Positions 36,212 to 44,911 of a stretch of 64,000 nt of DNA are shown in pieces (the stretch's first letter is position 1; each line of letters starts with the position of its first letter). This DNA comes from Streptomyces sp. NBC_01439. GTDB lineage: Bacteria > Actinomycetota > Actinomycetes > Streptomycetales > Streptomycetaceae. The stretch covers positions 5,371,001-5,435,000 of the forward strand of contig NZ_CP109487.1 in NCBI RefSeq assembly GCF_036227605.1. Direction: 5' to 3'. A program made the position numbers and the translations under genes. Under the pieces are notes generated by a model, which worked only from the letters and a program-made list of their open reading frames with translations, searched no databases and was not told the origin of the DNA.

Positions 36212-37561
36212 GTGAGTGCCTACGGACGTAACGAGACCGCTGACGATCTGCTCGCAGCGCTGCTGGACGGGATGGACGCCGCCCTGTGCGCGTTCGACTC
36301 CGACGGCGTGATCACCCACTGGAACCGCGAGGCCGAGCGGATCCTGGGGTGGACCGCGGCCGAGGCCGTGGGTCGCAAGGGCTTCGAGGGTTGGGCAGTG
36401 CGGGCCGCCGACGCGCACGACGTCCAGGACCGGCTGATGGCCGTCCAGCACGTGCCCGGCCGGCAGGTGCACGAGTTCGCGTTGCTGACCAAGGACGGCG
36501 GGCGCGTCCTCGTACGGACCCAGTCCGCCGGGGTGCCCGGCGCGGACGGGAAACCCGCCGGGGTGTACTGCGCCTTCAGCGAGGTGCACGCCCAGATCGA
36601 CCTGGAGCGCTCCATCGCGCTGAGCGAGGCCCTGATGGAGGACGCCTCGTGGGGCGTCGTCCTGGTCGACGTCGACCTGCGGCCCGCCGTGGTCAACGGG
36701 CACGCCGCCCGGGCCTTCGGGACCGGCCGCACCGCACTGCTCGGGCGGCCCCTGGGAGAGCTGTTGACCCAGGGCGTCGAGGAGTTGGAGGGCGCGCTCC
36801 AGCACGTGCTCGCCGAAGGGGCCCCGCCCGCGCCGGTGGAGATGTGGGTGTCGGTGCGCACGGCGGAGGGGGTGCGGCGCAGGTGCTGGCGGTGCGGGTT
36901 CCTGCGGTTGGCCTCGCCGCTCGCGGAGGAGCCCGTACCGCTGGGCGTCGGCTGGCTGTTCCAGGACGTCACCGAGGCCCGCCAGGAGCAACTGGACACC
37001 GCGCAGCTGCGGTTCCGCTCGCACCAGCTCCACCGGGCGGGGCGGGCCGCCGCCGAGTGCGAGGATCCGGCCGAAGCGGCCGCCGTCCGCCTGGACTTCG
37101 CCCTCGCCGGCTTCGCCGAGCACGCGCTGCTGGACGTACTGGACCCCACGGCCGACCCCGAGCGGCGCAGGCTCGTACGGTCCGCCGCGTCGCCGCCGGT
37201 GCTGCCGGGGCCCGGGTCGATCCCCGTCCGGTACGCGGCCGGGCACCCGGCGCTGCAGGCGCTGGACCGGATCGGCTCGGTGCGCACCAGCGCCCCGCGC
37301 GGGGAGGCGGACGCGCAGTGGGCGCGGGCGCGCCAGTGGCCCGAGGGCGCCGTGCACGGGCTGTGCACGGTGTTGCGGAGCCGGGGGCGGACCCTGGGGG
37401 CGCTGACGTTCCTGCGCGGGCCCTCGCGGGCGGCCTTCGAGCGCGCGGACGCGGTGTACGCGGAGGAGGTCGCGGCCCGGGTCGCGGCCGACCTGGACCT
37501 GGCGGCGGGTCCGGCGGGTCCGGCAGGTCCGGCGGGTCCGGCCGGTCCGGGCGAGGAGTGA
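36212..37561 (+). CDS. PAS/GAF sensor protein without output domain
   Basis: 449 residues. A PAS domain at about 12-130 (LDGMDAALCAFDSDGVITHWNREAERILGW) is followed by a second PAS (about 135-270, ending GWLFQDVTEARQEQLD) and a GAF-like region (290-430). There is no kinase, phosphatase or DNA-binding domain, so it must signal by contact with a partner. The C-terminus is a Gly/Pro/Ala repeat (GPAGPAGPAGPAGPG). GTG 36212 follows a G-rich ribosome-binding site. The iscB element sits in its upstream region and may affect its expression. Confidence 0.8.
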   Translation: MSAYGRNETADDLLAALLDGMDAALCAFDSDGVITHWNREAERILGWTAAEAVGRKGFEGWAVRAADAHDVQDRLMAVQHVPGRQVHEFALLTKDGGRVLVRTQSAGVPGADGKPAGVYCAFSEVHAQIDLERSIALSEALMEDASWGVVLVDVDLRPAVVNGHAARAFGTGRTALLGRPLGELLTQGVEELEGALQHVLAEGAPPAPVEMWVSVRTAEGVRRRCWRCGFLRLASPLAEEPVPLGVGWLFQDVTEARQEQLDTAQLRFRSHQLHRAGRAAAECEDPAEAAAVRLDFALAGFAEHALLDVLDPTADPERRRLVRSAASPPVLPGPGSIPVRYAAGHPALQALDRIGSVRTSAPRGEADAQWARARQWPEGAVHGLCTVLRSRGRTLGALTFLRGPSRAAFERADAVYAEEVAARVAADLDLAAGPAGPAGPAGPAGPGEE

Positions 37562-37602
37562 GCGCGGCCCGGGTGCCCGCAGGCGCCTCCCGGGCCGACC
37601 CC

Positions 37603-38358
37603 TCAGTGCCGGAAGAAGATCCGGTCGCCGTACTCCTGCATCACGCGGCCGTTCCACTCGTGGCCGCCGTCGACGTTGCCCGAGCGCAGCAGCGGGGGCT
37701 CCACCCCGCGGGCGGCGAGCTCGCCGGCCGCCGTCGCCATGACGGCCTGCATGATCGCGCTGGTCACCACGGTGGAGGCGGGGGCGAAGGGCGCGTCGAT
37801 GCCGTCGATGCTCAGCTCGGCGTCGCCGACCGCGATCTTGCTGTCGAGGACGACGTCGCAGTGGTCCTTGAGGAAGGTGCCGGAGAGGTGCCGTGACTTG
37901 GTCCCGGTCGCGTACGCCACCGAGGTCACGCCGATGACCTTGAGGCCGATGGCGCGGGCGTTCATCGCCATCTCGACGGGCAGGGCGTTGCGCCCGGAGA
38001 GGGAGATGATCACGAGGACGTCGCCGTCGGAGGCGGGGCTGCTGTCGAGGACGGCGCCGGCCAGGCCGTCGACCCGCTCCAGGGCGCTGCCCAGGGTCGC
38101 GGGCATGACGTCGACGCCGGCCGTGCCGGGGACGGCGAGGAAGTTCATCAGGGCCAGGCCGCCGGCCCGGTAGACGACGTCCTGGGCGGGCAGCGAGGAA
38201 TGCCCGGCGCCGAAGGCGAAGAGCCGGTTGCCGGCGGCGACCGCGTCGGCGATGAGGGAGCCGGCCTCGGCGATGTGCGGGGCCTCCTCGTCCCGCACCC
38301 GCTCCAGCAGACCGATGGCGGCATCGAAGAACTGGCCGGCCAGCTTGCTCTCGCTCAT
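37603..38358 (-). CDS. SIS-domain sugar isomerase/phosphosugar-binding protein
   Basis: 251 residues. The SIS fold is seen in LFAFGAGHSSLPAQDVVYRAGGL and VLVIISLSGRNALPVEMAMNAR, the latter the phosphosugar-binding Ser-rich loop. The family (UPF0309 group) acts on phosphorylated amino sugars or binds them as a sensor; the substrate is unknown. GGAAGGG precedes ATG 38358 by 10 nt. It is convergent with the PAS gene and divergent from the DtxR gene. Confidence 0.85.
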   Translation of the reverse strand: MSESKLAGQFFDAAIGLLERVRDEEAPHIAEAGSLIADAVAAGNRLFAFGAGHSSLPAQDVVYRAGGLALMNFLAVPGTAGVDVMPATLGSALERVDGLAGAVLDSSPASDGDVLVIISLSGRNALPVEMAMNARAIGLKVIGVTSVAYATGTKSRHLSGTFLKDHCDVVLDSKIAVGDAELSIDGIDAPFAPASTVVTSAIMQAVMATAAGELAARGVEPPLLRSGNVDGGHEWNGRVMQEYGDRIFFRH

Positions 38359-38615
38359 ACGCCGATGGCCCTTCCAGGGGTGGGGGAGCGTCCGTGTCCG
38401 CCGCTCACCGTGCGGTCTGGACCAAGGGTGTGTCAATACGAACGTCAATCCCGTGCCGAAAGCTCTGGTCGCGCGCCCCCGACATCCCCGAACGATCTTC
38501 CCGGGGATGTCGGGGGGATGTCCGGGAGCCGTCTTGACGCTCGGCACGGGACGGTTGTCGGCCCGATGCGTCAGAATTGGGGGCAGGGCCAGCGCACGCA
38601 ATCCGAGGGGCACGA

Positions 38616-39308
38616 ATGTCCGGACTGATCGATACCACGGAGATGTATCTCCGCACCATCCTCGAGCTGGAAGAGGAAGGCGTGGTCCCCATGCGCGCCC
38701 GGATCGCCGAGCGGCTCGACCAGAGCGGTCCGACGGTGAGCCAGACGGTGGCGCGCATGGAGCGGGACGGCCTGGTGGCCGTCGCCAGCGACCGGCACCT
38801 CGAACTGACGGAGGAGGGCCGCCGACTGGCCACGCGCGTGATGCGCAAGCACCGGCTCGCGGAGTGTCTGCTCGTCGACGTCATCGGGCTGGAGTGGGAG
38901 CAGGTGCACGCGGAGGCCTGCCGTTGGGAGCACGTGATGAGCGAAGCGGTGGAGCGGCGGGTGCTGGAGTTGCTGCGCCACCCGACCGAGTCGCCGTACG
39001 GAAACCCGATCCCGGGGCTGGAGGAGCTGGGTGAGAAGGCCGAGGCCGACCCGTTCTTGGAGGACGGCATGGTCAGCCTGTCCGAGCTCGATGCGGGCAC
39101 CGAGGGCAAGACCGTGGTCGTCCGGCGGATCGGTGAGCCGATCCAGACGGACGCCCAGTTGATGTACACGCTCCGGCGGGCGGGCGTGCAGCCCGGCGCG
39201 GTGGTGAGCGTGACCGAGTCTCCGGGGGGTGTGCTGGTCGGCAGTGGCGGTGAGGCCGCCGAGCTGGACGTGGAGGTCGCCTCGCACGTGTTCGTGGCGA
39301 AGCGCTGA
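38616..39308 (+). CDS. dmdR1: DtxR-family iron-dependent repressor (DmdR1/IdeR type)
   Basis: 230 residues. MSGLIDTTEMYLRTILELEEEG, RIAERLDQSGPTVSQTVARMERDGL (helix-turn-helix) and HRLAECLLVDVIGLEWEQVHAEACRWEHVMSE contain the metal ligands His, Glu, Cys and Met of both sites. A C-terminal SH3-like domain follows residue 150. With Fe(II) it represses siderophore and iron-uptake genes. The order SIS gene then divergent DtxR is as in S. coelicolor dmdR1. A 12-bp hairpin terminator follows. Confidence 0.92.
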   Translation: MSGLIDTTEMYLRTILELEEEGVVPMRARIAERLDQSGPTVSQTVARMERDGLVAVASDRHLELTEEGRRLATRVMRKHRLAECLLVDVIGLEWEQVHAEACRWEHVMSEAVERRVLELLRHPTESPYGNPIPGLEELGEKAEADPFLEDGMVSLSELDAGTEGKTVVVRRIGEPIQTDAQLMYTLRRAGVQPGAVVSVTESPGGVLVGSGGEAAELDVEVASHVFVAKR

Positions 39309-39433
39309 TCCCGGCGCGTCGGCGTTCGCGTCGACGCGGATGAGTCCGGGGGATCGATCCGTACGAGACGCGTTCCGGGGGTTCCTGTCCCACGGGTCGT
39401 GACCCGTACGGATGACCAGCCCTTGGTGTGGGC

Positions 39434-39461
39434 GGTCCCGGCGCCTTTCGGCGCCGGGACC
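39434..39461 (+). terminator. Terminator after the dtxR-type gene
   Basis: GGTCCCGGCGCC and GGCGCCGGGACC pair perfectly (12 bp) around a TTTC loop. Another inverted repeat, ACGGGTC-GT-GACCCGT, lies at 39392-39407. The rest of the 269-bp gap shows no gene. Confidence 0.8.
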
Positions 39462-39577
39462 GGTCCTCCCCTTGTGACCTGGAGCCCCGAGCTCTCAAGG
39501 TCGTCCCCTCGGACCGTCTTCCCCGAGCGGCCCGCCTCCCTGTTGAAAGGATCTCCATCGGCAGCGGCGGTCAATCC

Positions 39578-40555
39578 TTGAGCAAGGTCACTCGAAAGAG
39601 CGGTGTTGTAGGCGAAAAACCCGTTCTCGAATACGGGTTCGATAGTCTGGCGGGGAGCGAAGGGGGTGCATCTGCGGTGGTACAGCGCGTCGATGTGACA
39701 GGGGCCGAAGGCGTCCGCCTGGCCGCCTGGGAGTTCCGCGAAGCAGAGGCCGAGCCCGACACCCGCCCCGGGGTGCTGTTACTGCACGGGCTGATGGGCC
39801 GCGCCTTCCACTGGGCCGGCACCGCCCGCTGGCTCCGCGAGCGCCGCCGCGTCGTGGCCCTGGACCAGCGCGGACACGGCCAGAGCGCCCGCCCGCCCGC
39901 CGCCCCCGACGGCACCCCCACCTCCCTGGGCCGTGAGGCCTTCGTGGCCGACGCGGAAGCGGCCGTCGAGCAGCTCGGCCTCGCCCCCGTGACACTGATC
40001 GGCCACTCCATGGGCGCCCTCACCGCCTGGCAGCTCGCGGCCCGCCGCCCGGACCTGGTCGAAGCCGTGGTCATCTGCGACATGCGCGCCTCCGCCCTGG
40101 GCGCGGCCTCCCAGCAGGAATGGGAGGACTGGTTCCACCACTGGCCCCTCCCCTTCCCCACCCAGGACGCGGCCCGCCGCTGGTTCGGCGAGGACGACCC
40201 CCGGGTGGAACGTCCCGACCCCGGCCGCGGTGCCTTCTTCGCCGAGGTCATGCACGAGGCCTCGGACGGCTGGCGCCCGGTCTTCTCCCGCCGCCAGATG
40301 CTGACGGCCCGCGAGACCTGGGTCCACGACGCCCACTGGGAGGAGCTCGCCCAGGTCCGCTGCCCGACCCTGGTGGTCCGCGGCCTCGACGGCGAACTGG
40401 GCCGGGCCGAGGCCCAGGAAATGGTGCGCGTCCTCCCGGCCGGCCAGTACGCGGAAATCCCCGATGCGGGTCACTACCTCCACTACGACCAGCCGACGGC
40501 CTGGCGCGAGGTCTTGGAACCCTTCCTCGACGGCATCAAGGCCGAAGCTCCCTGA
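39578..40555 (+). CDS. Alpha/beta hydrolase with a TTA codon
   Basis: About 325 residues. LLLHGLMGRAFHW, LDQRGHGQSARPP, LIGHSMGALTAWQLA (nucleophile Ser) and the late DAGHYLHYDQP (His) form a full Ser-Asp-His hydrolase. Substrate is unknown. TTG 39578 is the first plausible start, but the conserved part begins near VVQRVDVTGAEGVRLAAWE, so GTG 39677 may be the true one. The codon at 39779-39781 is TTA, read in Streptomyces by the bldA tRNA, so translation may be limited to late growth. The fold region otherwise has normal codon use. Confidence 0.82.
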   Translation: MSKVTRKSGVVGEKPVLEYGFDSLAGSEGGASAVVQRVDVTGAEGVRLAAWEFREAEAEPDTRPGVLLLHGLMGRAFHWAGTARWLRERRRVVALDQRGHGQSARPPAAPDGTPTSLGREAFVADAEAAVEQLGLAPVTLIGHSMGALTAWQLAARRPDLVEAVVICDMRASALGAASQQEWEDWFHHWPLPFPTQDAARRWFGEDDPRVERPDPGRGAFFAEVMHEASDGWRPVFSRRQMLTARETWVHDAHWEELAQVRCPTLVVRGLDGELGRAEAQEMVRVLPAGQYAEIPDAGHYLHYDQPTAWREVLEPFLDGIKAEAP

Positions 40556-40745
40556 CCACCCCGACGGTTCCGCCCCCCCGGTGCGCAGGGAGGGGCGGAA
40601 CGGTCGGCGGTCGTGCCGTCGGCGGTCGTGCCGTCGTACGACCGAGCGTGTCAGCGGTCTGTCAGTGAGGTGTTCGGGGCCTGTCAGGGGGCGGCCTCAT
40701 GGTGGCGACGTCGCCAGGCAAGCACCGAGAAAACGAGGTCCCCCG

Positions 40746-41264
40746 ATGAACGCCGTCGCCGCCCTGCAGCTCCTGATCGCCGTCGCCTTCCTGAGCATTC
40801 CCGTCGTGCGCAGCCGCTACGGCGCCCGCGCCCAGGCCGCCGTCGAGGCCGAGTTGGGGCGGCAGGGGGTGCGCACCAGCGTCATGGCGGAGAACGGCAT
40901 GCGGCTCGACGCCGGCGGGCACGAGACCTGGGCCCCCGTCGGGATCGCGGCGGCGCTGGCCCTGCCCGCGGTGCTCGGGATCGCCGGTAGCTCGTGGAGC
41001 GGGACGGTGTCCTGGATCGTCCAGCCGCTCGTCATCCTCGTGAACTGTGTGATCCTCTACTCGAACCTGACCGCCGTGCCGTCCGTGACCGCCGCCTTCG
41101 CCAAGTCCGGTGACGCCGAACTACAGCGCATCGACGTCAGGTCCATGCTCCGGGCCGCCGAGGACGGCTTCCCCGACTGGGTGATGCCGTACCTCCAGAA
41201 CCTCCGGCACGTCGTCGTCTTCGCCGGCTCGGTCGTCGTACTCGTCCTGCTCGCCGCCAACTGA
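40746..41264 (+). CDS. Membrane protein of unknown function, 172 residues
   Basis: Hydrophobic helices at about 5-20 (LQLLIAVAFLSIPVV), 65-85 (IAAALALPAVLGIAG), 90-110 and 150-172 (VVVFAGSVVVLVLLAAN), with a soluble loop LQRIDVRSMLRAAEDGFPDWV in between. No motif identifies a function. GAGG precedes the ATG by 6 nt. It is convergent with the ABC permease gene and stands alone after the hydrolase. Confidence 0.75.
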   Translation: MNAVAALQLLIAVAFLSIPVVRSRYGARAQAAVEAELGRQGVRTSVMAENGMRLDAGGHETWAPVGIAAALALPAVLGIAGSSWSGTVSWIVQPLVILVNCVILYSNLTAVPSVTAAFAKSGDAELQRIDVRSMLRAAEDGFPDWVMPYLQNLRHVVVFAGSVVVLVLLAAN

Positions 41265-41343
41265 CGCCGGGCCTGTGCGAAGAGGGCCGGCCTCCGCTCC
41301 CGCGAGGGGAGGGGAGGCCGGCCCGTTCCAGTACGGTCGGCGG

Positions 41344-43038
41344 TCAGCCCTTGCTGACCGCCCACAGGATCTCCGGGAGCTTGCGCGCCACCGTCGGGGC
41401 GGCGAGCCGCAGGCCCGTCCAGGTGGCCAGTGCGCCCCAGGCCACACCCAGCGGGAGCGCGATCCAGGAGATGTCCTGGTGGCCACCGACCTTGATCCAG
41501 ATCGTCAGGGCGATCACCGGGGCGGAGATCACCGCCGAGGCCAGCATCCCGGCGAAGATGCCCGCCCAGGCGAGTCCGGCCTGTCCCGGGACGACGTTCT
41601 TGAAGGCGCCGTCCGACGGGATCGAGTACGGGAAGCGGGCCGAGGCCAGCGCCCCCGTGCAGAGCATCGAGCCCAACAGGGCCAGGGCCAGGCCCGTGGC
41701 CGCCGGGAAGGTGGACCAGTCGCCGAGCAGCGCGGCCGTGACCACCATGACCAGGACCGTGTACGGGACGGTGACCAGGGCCAGCGAGGCGGCCCGCGCG
41801 CGCAGTTCCACGTACGCGTCGCGCGGGGAGCTGATGGTCTGCGCGACCATCCAGAACGCGGAGGTGTCCTGGCCGAACTGGTTGTACATCTGCATGCCGA
41901 GCATGCCCGCGCCGAAGCAGCCGAGGTAGACGGACCCCGTGCCCTGGAGGGCGTTGAAGACGGGGATGATCAGGCCGATCGCCAGTCCGGTCACCCAAGA
42001 CGCCTTGGTCTTCGGGTCGCGCACGGCGTAGCGCAGCGTGCGCTGCATGGTCGCGCCCGTCCGGCCGGCGGGCAGCAGGGACCACAGGCCGCCCGCGCCG
42101 CGGTCCCTCGTCGGCTGGGCCGCCGTCAGGGTCGAGCCGTCCGGGGTGACCATCAGCCGCGTCAGGCTCCGCTCCCAGAACCACAGGAGGGCGGCCACGG
42201 CGGCCAGGGTCAAGGCCAGTTGGGCGGCCGCCACCCCGTACGCGCCCTCGCTCGCCGAGTCCACCATGCCGACGGCGGTCGCCGGCGGCAGCCAGCGCAC
42301 CACGGCCTCGGCCGGCTCCAGCGTGGTGAGGCCGCCCACCTCGAAGAGGCGCTGGCTACCAAAGTTGGCCAGCTGGCCGCCCACCGCGATCAGCAGACCG
42401 CTGAGGATCGCCATGTCCCGCCCCTTGCGACTGCTCAGCAGCCGCACGTTGGCCGTGGCCACCGCCCGTGCGAGGGTCACGCAGCCGAGCACCAGCAGGG
42501 GCGCGGCCACCACGGCGGCCACCGCGCCGGCGGCGCCGCGCGCGACGGCCAGTACGGAGCCGATGGCCAGGCACAGCGTGAACAGCGGCCCGATGCCGAC
42601 CAGCGAGGAGACGAGGAGGGCCCGTACGAGAGGACGCGGGCGCAGCGGCAGCATGACCAGCCGGCTCGCGTCGAGGGTCTCGTCCCCGGTGGGGAAGAAC
42701 AGCGGCATGAAGGCCCAGCCGAGGGCCAGGATCGCGGCCAGCAGGACGACGACCGTGCTGGCGTGGGCGTTCCCGTGCAGCAGGGCCAGGCCGAGCGTCA
42801 CGAGGAAGCCGACGGCCAGGGCGAAGGCGAGCGACGAGAAGTAGGCGGCCTTGCGCTTGGAGGAGCCCTTCAGCCCGTTGCGCAGGAGCGACAGCTTGAG
42901 GCGGACGAAGACCGGGGTCAGCGGGACCGACGCGACGGACGGGGCTCCGGTGGACCGGGTGGACCCGGTGGCGGGAGCGGTCACGGTGCCGGCGGGACCT
43001 GCGGCCGGACCTGCGGCCGGGTTGGCGGGCGAGGTCAT
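41344..43038 (-). CDS. ABC exporter permease, large two-block type
   Basis: 564 residues with about 12 membrane helices in two blocks, preceded by a Pro/Ala/Gly tail of 40 residues. KRKAAYFSSLAFALAVG and the ends of helix pairs resemble ABC-2-like permeases of the Streptomyces exporter family annotated only as transporter. The start ATG 43038 overlaps the TGA of the ATPase gene (ATGA), so the pair forms one exporter. Substrate is unknown. An in-frame extension upstream is the antisense of the ATPase gene and was rejected. Confidence 0.82.
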   Translation of the reverse strand: MTSPANPAAGPAAGPAGTVTAPATGSTRSTGAPSVASVPLTPVFVRLKLSLLRNGLKGSSKRKAAYFSSLAFALAVGFLVTLGLALLHGNAHASTVVVLLAAILALGWAFMPLFFPTGDETLDASRLVMLPLRPRPLVRALLVSSLVGIGPLFTLCLAIGSVLAVARGAAGAVAAVVAAPLLVLGCVTLARAVATANVRLLSSRKGRDMAILSGLLIAVGGQLANFGSQRLFEVGGLTTLEPAEAVVRWLPPATAVGMVDSASEGAYGVAAAQLALTLAAVAALLWFWERSLTRLMVTPDGSTLTAAQPTRDRGAGGLWSLLPAGRTGATMQRTLRYAVRDPKTKASWVTGLAIGLIIPVFNALQGTGSVYLGCFGAGMLGMQMYNQFGQDTSAFWMVAQTISSPRDAYVELRARAASLALVTVPYTVLVMVVTAALLGDWSTFPAATGLALALLGSMLCTGALASARFPYSIPSDGAFKNVVPGQAGLAWAGIFAGMLASAVISAPVIALTIWIKVGGHQDISWIALPLGVAWGALATWTGLRLAAPTVARKLPEILWAVSKG

Positions 43039-43877
43039 CGCGATCCCGCCCCGGAGCCGCCGCCGAGCCACTCCAGCGAGTCCCCTGCCGCGTCGCGCCC
43101 GTGCGCGCCGACCAGTTCGAGGAAGGCGGCCTGCAGCGAGGGCGCGGAGCCCCGTACGTCGGCCAGCGGGCCCGCGGCGCGGATCCGGCCGGCGGCCATC
43201 ACGGCCACCCAGTCGCACAGCGACTCGACGAGCTCCATCACGTGGGAGGAGAAGATGACCGTGGCGCCGGAAGCCGTGTAGCGCTCCAGCACCCCGCGGA
43301 TGGTCTGCGCCGACACCGGGTCGACGCCCTCGAACGGCTCGTCCAGGAAGAGCACTTCGGGGTTGTGCAGCAGCGCCGCCGCCAGACCGATCTTCTTGCG
43401 CATGCCGGTCGAGTAGTCCACGACCAGCTTGTGCTGCGAGCCCGCGAGGTCGAGGACCTCCAGCAGCTGCGTCGCCCGCTTGTCGGTCTCCTCGCCCGGC
43501 AGCCCGCGCAGCCGGCCCATGTAGCCGAGCAGTTCGCGCCCCGACAGCCGCTCGAAGAGCCGCAGCCCCTCGGGCAGTACGCCGATCCGCGCCTTCACCG
43601 CGGTCGGGTCGGCCCATACGTCGTGCCCCGCGACGTGGACCCGCCCCATGTCCGGGCGCAGCAGCCCGGTCACCATCGACAGCGTGGTCGTCTTGCCCGC
43701 GCCGTTGGGGCCCACCAGGCCGATGAACTGCCCCGCGGGCAGCTCCAGGTCTATCCCTTCGACGGCCACCTGGTCGCCGAACCGCTTCCACAGGCCTTCC
43801 ACCCGCACGGCGGGCGGCGCGGACCGCGCGCCACCCGTTCCGTTCGGTCCACCCGTCGCATCGCCCTGGTCCGGCAT
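43035..43877 (-). CDS. ABC transporter ATP-binding protein
   Basis: 280 residues. Walker A GPNGAGKTT, Q-loop region ARIGVLPEGLRLFERLSG, signature YSTGMRKKIGLA (variant of LSGGQ), Walker B VLFLDEPFEGVDP and H-loop SSHVMELVE are all present. It energises the permease encoded just downstream. ATG 43877 is chosen; an ATG five codons upstream (43892) is also possible since the ribosome-binding site GGGGA fits it. A non-conserved N-terminal tail precedes PPAVRVEGLWKRFGDQ. Confidence 0.9.
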   Translation of the reverse strand: MPDQGDATGGPNGTGGARSAPPAVRVEGLWKRFGDQVAVEGIDLELPAGQFIGLVGPNGAGKTTTLSMVTGLLRPDMGRVHVAGHDVWADPTAVKARIGVLPEGLRLFERLSGRELLGYMGRLRGLPGEETDKRATQLLEVLDLAGSQHKLVVDYSTGMRKKIGLAAALLHNPEVLFLDEPFEGVDPVSAQTIRGVLERYTASGATVIFSSHVMELVESLCDWVAVMAAGRIRAAGPLADVRGSAPSLQAAFLELVGAHGRDAAGDSLEWLGGGSGAGSR

Positions 43878-44008
43878 GCGCCTGCCTCTCATCACGTCCC
43901 CGTTGGTCGTTCCTCCTTCACCATAGGAGGAGGGGGAGAGGCTTGAGCAGTTACTTATGTCATCAGTTCTCGCCCTGATTTCGCAGGTGCGGAGGGTGAG
44001 TTCGGGGG

Positions 44009-44695
44009 TCAGCCCTGGCGGCGCCTGCGTTCCGCCGCGGCCTCGCTGCCGCACGCGTACGCCAGTGCGTCGATCAGCTCCTCCGTGTCCGGGAGCCACC
44101 GGTTCGCCGGCGTGGGCCGCCGCGCCCACTGGACCGAGCCCCGGCCGCCGAAGCGGGTGGGCGGCGCCGCGACGTACTCGCCTTCGCCCCGAGCCACCAG
44201 GTCGATCGTGGCGGCCGGCCAGCCCAGCTTGCGCACCAGGTCGGGCACCTTGACGCCGGCGCCCGGCAGGACGAAGAACAGCATCCGGTGGTCGGGCGTG
44301 AGGGTGACCGGCCCGAGGGTGCGCTCCATCCGCTCCAGCCGTGCCAGCGCGAGGAACCCGGCCGATTCGGGCACGTCCAGCGCGTCGAACGCGCGGCCGG
44401 TCGGCAGCAGGATCGAGGCCTGCGGTTGCTTCGCCCAGATCCGCCTGACCTGCACCGCGCTGCCGGTGGTCTGTGCCGCCCAGTCCTCCACCGTCGGGTG
44501 CGCGCCGGGAGCCGGGCAGTCCGCCGCCCCGCAGGAGCACAGCTCGCGGCCGTCCGCGGGCTCCAACCAGGTGCCGGCGAAGACATCCCAGTGCCGTTCT
44601 TCCGCGTACCGCACGGCATGGTCCAGCAGCTGCTCGCCGCGCTGCTTGGGGATGGGTGCGGTCTCCGTGACTCCGATGGTCTCTTCCACGCCCAT
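44009..44695 (-). CDS. Bifunctional primase/polymerase-type (prim-pol) protein
   Basis: 228 residues. The N-terminal HAVRYAEERHWDVFAGTWLEP, the Cys cluster CSCGAADCPAPGAHP and the strand FDALDVPESAGFLAL are the core of actinobacterial prim-pol N-domain proteins, and the later DHRMLFFVLPGAG matches too. The catalytic DxD is reduced to FDALD; activity is uncertain. No helicase domain is attached, as is common in Streptomyces chromosomal copies. ATG 44695 is preferred over GTG 44713. It is divergent from the TPR regulator, with the small palindrome TTACG-GG-CGTAA between. Confidence 0.8.
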   Translation of the reverse strand: MGVEETIGVTETAPIPKQRGEQLLDHAVRYAEERHWDVFAGTWLEPADGRELCSCGAADCPAPGAHPTVEDWAAQTTGSAVQVRRIWAKQPQASILLPTGRAFDALDVPESAGFLALARLERMERTLGPVTLTPDHRMLFFVLPGAGVKVPDLVRKLGWPAATIDLVARGEGEYVAAPPTRFGGRGSVQWARRPTPANRWLPDTEELIDALAYACGSEAAAERRRRQG

Positions 44696-44911
44696 CACAA
44701 CTTCTCGGGTCACCCGGGGTTACGGGCGTAAACCCGGCGGCGGGCGGAGCATCGATCCTGCAAACGGGGCGCACTGATGCACGCGTGGGGGCGCGTAGGA
44801 GGCCGGGGCGCTGTTACTGGGTAGCGACACGACGCAGAGCGGAAGATTCTCCGCACATCAGGCGGGAAGTGATCATTCCAACGGATCACCCGCGGTCAGC
44901 AGGGGGTTTTC

